6,580 nucleotides of DNA from Bacillota bacterium (lineage in GTDB: Bacteria; Bacillota; Clostridia; Acetivibrionales; DTU013). The notes under the pieces are model-generated. The model was not told where the DNA came from, did not search any database, and was given only the letters and a program-made list of their open reading frames with translations. The stretch lies in contig JAEYON010000157.1 of NCBI GenBank assembly GCA_023411645.1, positions 1-6,580 on the forward strand, in the 5' to 3' direction. The position numbers and the translations under genes were made by a program. Of the stretch, positions 5,728 through 6,580 are shown one piece after another (position 1 is the stretch's first letter; the number at the start of each line of letters is the position of its first letter).

Positions 5728-6253
5728 CTTCAATAATTCTACCTTTTTTTAGCGCAAACACTATGACAGGGATAATAATTATTTGAATAATAATCCCAGG
5801 AATAGCATTAACAAAAGCGCCAGCCATGAATATCTCCCACGTAAAAGGAGAACCGCTTAGTCCCAGCAAAACTAACGAGACTGCTCCCCAGACGATTCTA
5901 CCGCAAATCATCGCAACGATCAATGAGATATAGACGGATATATTCTTCTTAGGAAGAATTTTATAAAGAATCCCTGTAACAGCGCCATATGCAGCCAATT
6001 CAAAGGCCATAGCAACAGCGGTTGGAAACATAGGCGGCATACCAAAAAGCAAACTCCGGAACAGCGGTACAAAAAGCCCAACAATTAACCCATAAGGCCA
6101 CCCGCATACGAAACCGGCCAGAAGAACAGGTATGTGCATCGGCAGCAGTCTGCTTCCAAGACTTGGTATTTGCGCTGTCAGAAAAGGCAGCAAAAGGCCG
6201 AGTGCAAATAATAATGCGGCATATACCATTTTTTTTGTTGTTGATTTTTTCAT
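5720..6253 (-). CDS. ECF-type transporter substrate-binding (S) component
   Basis: This very hydrophobic integral membrane protein of 177 residues matches the usual S-component size. Hydrophobic stretches lie at about 8-28, 40-70, 75-99, 107-131 and 142-168, consistent with five to six helices. The region LPMHIPVLLAGFVCG (37-51) through RSLLFGMPPMFPTAVAMAFE (66-85) is typical of ECF S components. These bind a vitamin or precursor and dock onto a shared energising module (two ATPases and EcfT) encoded elsewhere. The end KKGRIIEDD is cytoplasmic. The start at 6253 is chosen because GGAGGGGG lies about 8 bases upstream. An in-frame ATG at 6295 would add 14 residues and lies within the hairpin of the leader. 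The gene is first in an operon with the kinase downstream. The substrate is not clear from sequence. Pairing with a kinase suggests a phosphorylatable molecule such as a nucleoside, pantothenate-like or other vitamin precursor. Confidence 0.88.
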   Translation of the reverse strand: MKKSTTKKMVYAALLFALGLLLPFLTAQIPSLGSRLLPMHIPVLLAGFVCGWPYGLIVGLFVPLFRSLLFGMPPMFPTAVAMAFELAAYGAVTGILYKILPKKNISVYISLIVAMICGRIVWGAVSLVLLGLSGSPFTWEIFMAGAFVNAIPGIIIQIIIIPVIVFALKKGRIIEDD

Positions 6254-6392
6254 TCTTTCCCCCTCCAAATAACTGAGTAAAATAAAATACCACAAAAATA
6301 CCGCTTACCTTCACAGTAAGCAAATACCTTCGTGGTATCATTAATAATTCTTATAGCGATGCTTTCGTTAAGCCGACTTCTGTCAGCAACTT
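6254..6392 (-). promoter_or_regulatory. Structured 5' leader of the ECF/kinase operon, candidate riboswitch or attenuator
   Basis: From the predicted transcript start (about 6392) to the start codon there are about 139 untranslated bases, which is long for this compact region. The RNA can form a 6-bp stem GCUGAC-AGAA-GUCGGC (6387-6372). It can also form a small GCUU/AAGC stem that shares bases with the first, and the compound hairpin at 6338-6287 described as a terminator. Short AUACC/GGUAU elements allow mutually exclusive pairings. ECF S-component genes are frequent riboswitch targets. I do not recognise any known class (TPP, FMN, cobalamin, THF, preQ1) in it. Confidence 0.45.
6276..6338 (-). 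terminator. Possible attenuator terminator in the ECF leader
   Basis: On the minus strand the arm AUACCAC (6338-6332) pairs over 7 bp with GUGGUAU (6293-6287) and encloses an inner hairpin GCUUAC/GUAAGC (6321-6316 with 6308-6303). A U-rich tract UUUUAUUUUA follows (6286-6277). The 5' arm can instead fold locally as AUACC-ACGAA-GGUAU (6338-6324), which would break the long stem. This is the layout of a terminator/antiterminator switch, about 25 bases ahead of the start codon. Confidence 0.4.
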
Positions 6393-6398
6393 TCTTAA

Positions 6399-6427
6399 AT
6401 TCTAACACATTAATTGTATTGATTCAA
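6399..6427 (-). promoter_or_regulatory. Sigma-A promoter of the ECF/kinase operon
   Basis: On the minus strand TTGAAT (6427-6422) and TAGAAT (6404-6399) are separated by exactly 17 bases, and a TGT before the -10 makes an extended -10 element. It is the best promoter in the window. The predicted transcript start is near 6392. Confidence 0.7.
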
Positions 6428-6505
6428 GCACAAGAGAAAAATTCATCCTCACAATTGCTTAACATAAATCATATCATATTGTAAGCCGAAGAAAGGAATG
6501 AGCAG

Positions 6506-6572
6506 TATGTATAACCCCTATATCATGTATCAGTGCCCTTATTTTACAAATTTGCCTATGTATAACCCCTAT
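6506..6572 (+). repeat. 16-base direct repeat encoding MYNPY
   Basis: TATGTATAACCCCTAT occurs at 6506-6521 and again at 6557-6572. The two copies are 51 bases (17 codons) apart and in the same frame. Identity at the base level suggests a recent internal duplication, or a repeat array that continues beyond the window. Confidence 0.8.
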
Positions 6573-6580
6573 GCCGGTCA
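6507..6580 (+). CDS. Start of a Tyr/Pro-rich small protein with repeated MYNPY (runs off the window)
   Basis: The ATG at 6507 has AAAGG (6492-6496) 10 bases upstream, and the frame stays open for 24 codons to the window end. The peptide is MYNPY, then IMYQCPYFTNLP, then MYNPY again. It is rich in Tyr, Pro, Asn and Met, a composition seen in spore-coat-like and other small structural proteins of Firmicutes. An in-frame ATG at 6498 is too close to the ribosome binding site. CATATTGTA at 6475-6483 resembles a sporulation sigma-K-type -10 (CATAnnnTA), but no suitably spaced -35 is seen. The product cannot be named from so short a piece. Confidence 0.5.
   Translation, partial: MYNPYIMYQCPYFTNLPMYNPYAG

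Noticed and set aside
6324..6375. Guanidine-II (mini-ykkC) type riboswitch, because ACGA occurs in two small loops of the ECF leader
   Set aside because: The loops are five bases (ACGAA and AACGA) rather than closed ACGR tetraloops, the stems are too short or AU-rich, and the downstream gene type does not fit.
6254..6392. T-box, TPP, FMN, cobalamin, THF or preQ1 leader
   Set aside because: None of the conserved core sequences of these classes is present on the minus strand of the leader.
6451..6483. Sigma-K promoter for the gene at 6507
   Set aside because: CATATTGTA fits the -10 pattern, but no AC-type -35 is found at the right distance and the sequence is very AT-rich, so chance is likely.

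Overview
The window looks like a low-to-mid GC, Gram-positive, anaerobic Firmicute, most likely a gut-type member of the Clostridia. The support is an S-layer-homology (SLH) protein, strong GGAGG ribosome binding sites, sigma-A-like promoters, an ECF-transporter S component, a DUF3221-type lipoprotein and an ISL3-family insertion-sequence remnant. The species cannot be told from the sequence.

Layout, left to right. (1) Positions 2-538 hold the 3' end of an SLH-domain surface protein, visibly GC-richer than what follows. (2) Positions 539-1156 have no intact gene. They hold the degraded right end of an ISL3-family element on the minus strand (terminal repeat near 639, transposase C-terminus 834-959) and a strong hairpin at 967-1009. 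(3) Positions 1157-2371 encode a complete AAA/DUF4143 ATPase with its own extended -10 promoter. (4) Positions 2533-2898 encode a DUF4180 protein with its own promoter and an intrinsic terminator. (5) Positions 3073-3879, on the minus strand, hold a chimeric ORF: a signal peptide joined to the C-terminal half of a second DUF4143 ATPase whose AAA domain is missing. (6) A 15-bp perfect palindrome lies at 3933-3965. (7) Positions 4046-4654 encode a lipoprotein with a DUF3221-like domain and a rhodanese domain. (8) Positions 5727-4606 (a P-loop kinase of the uridine kinase type) and 6253-5720 (an ECF-transporter S component) form a minus-strand operon. It has a good promoter at 6399-6427 and a structured leader of about 139 nt. 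(9) From 6507 a new plus-strand gene begins, Tyr/Pro-rich with a repeated MYNPY motif, and runs off the window.

How the parts work together. The clearest functional unit is the minus-strand operon. A membrane substrate-binding subunit and a kinase, with reading frames overlapping by 8 bases, suggest uptake of a small molecule (vitamin, nucleoside or precursor) followed by phosphorylation trapping. A leader that could act as a riboswitch or attenuator controls it. The middle of the window (about 540-3900) reads as an accessory segment under rearrangement, with an IS remnant, two inverted DUF4143 paralogues and one chimeric gene. The kinase and the rhodanese lipoprotein genes converge and overlap by 49 bases. 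The unusual C-terminal tail of the kinase is encoded exactly in that overlap.

I see no complete new defence or mobile system. The items most worth a second look are the operon leader RNA, the transporter-kinase pair, and the signal-peptide/DUF4143 fusion.
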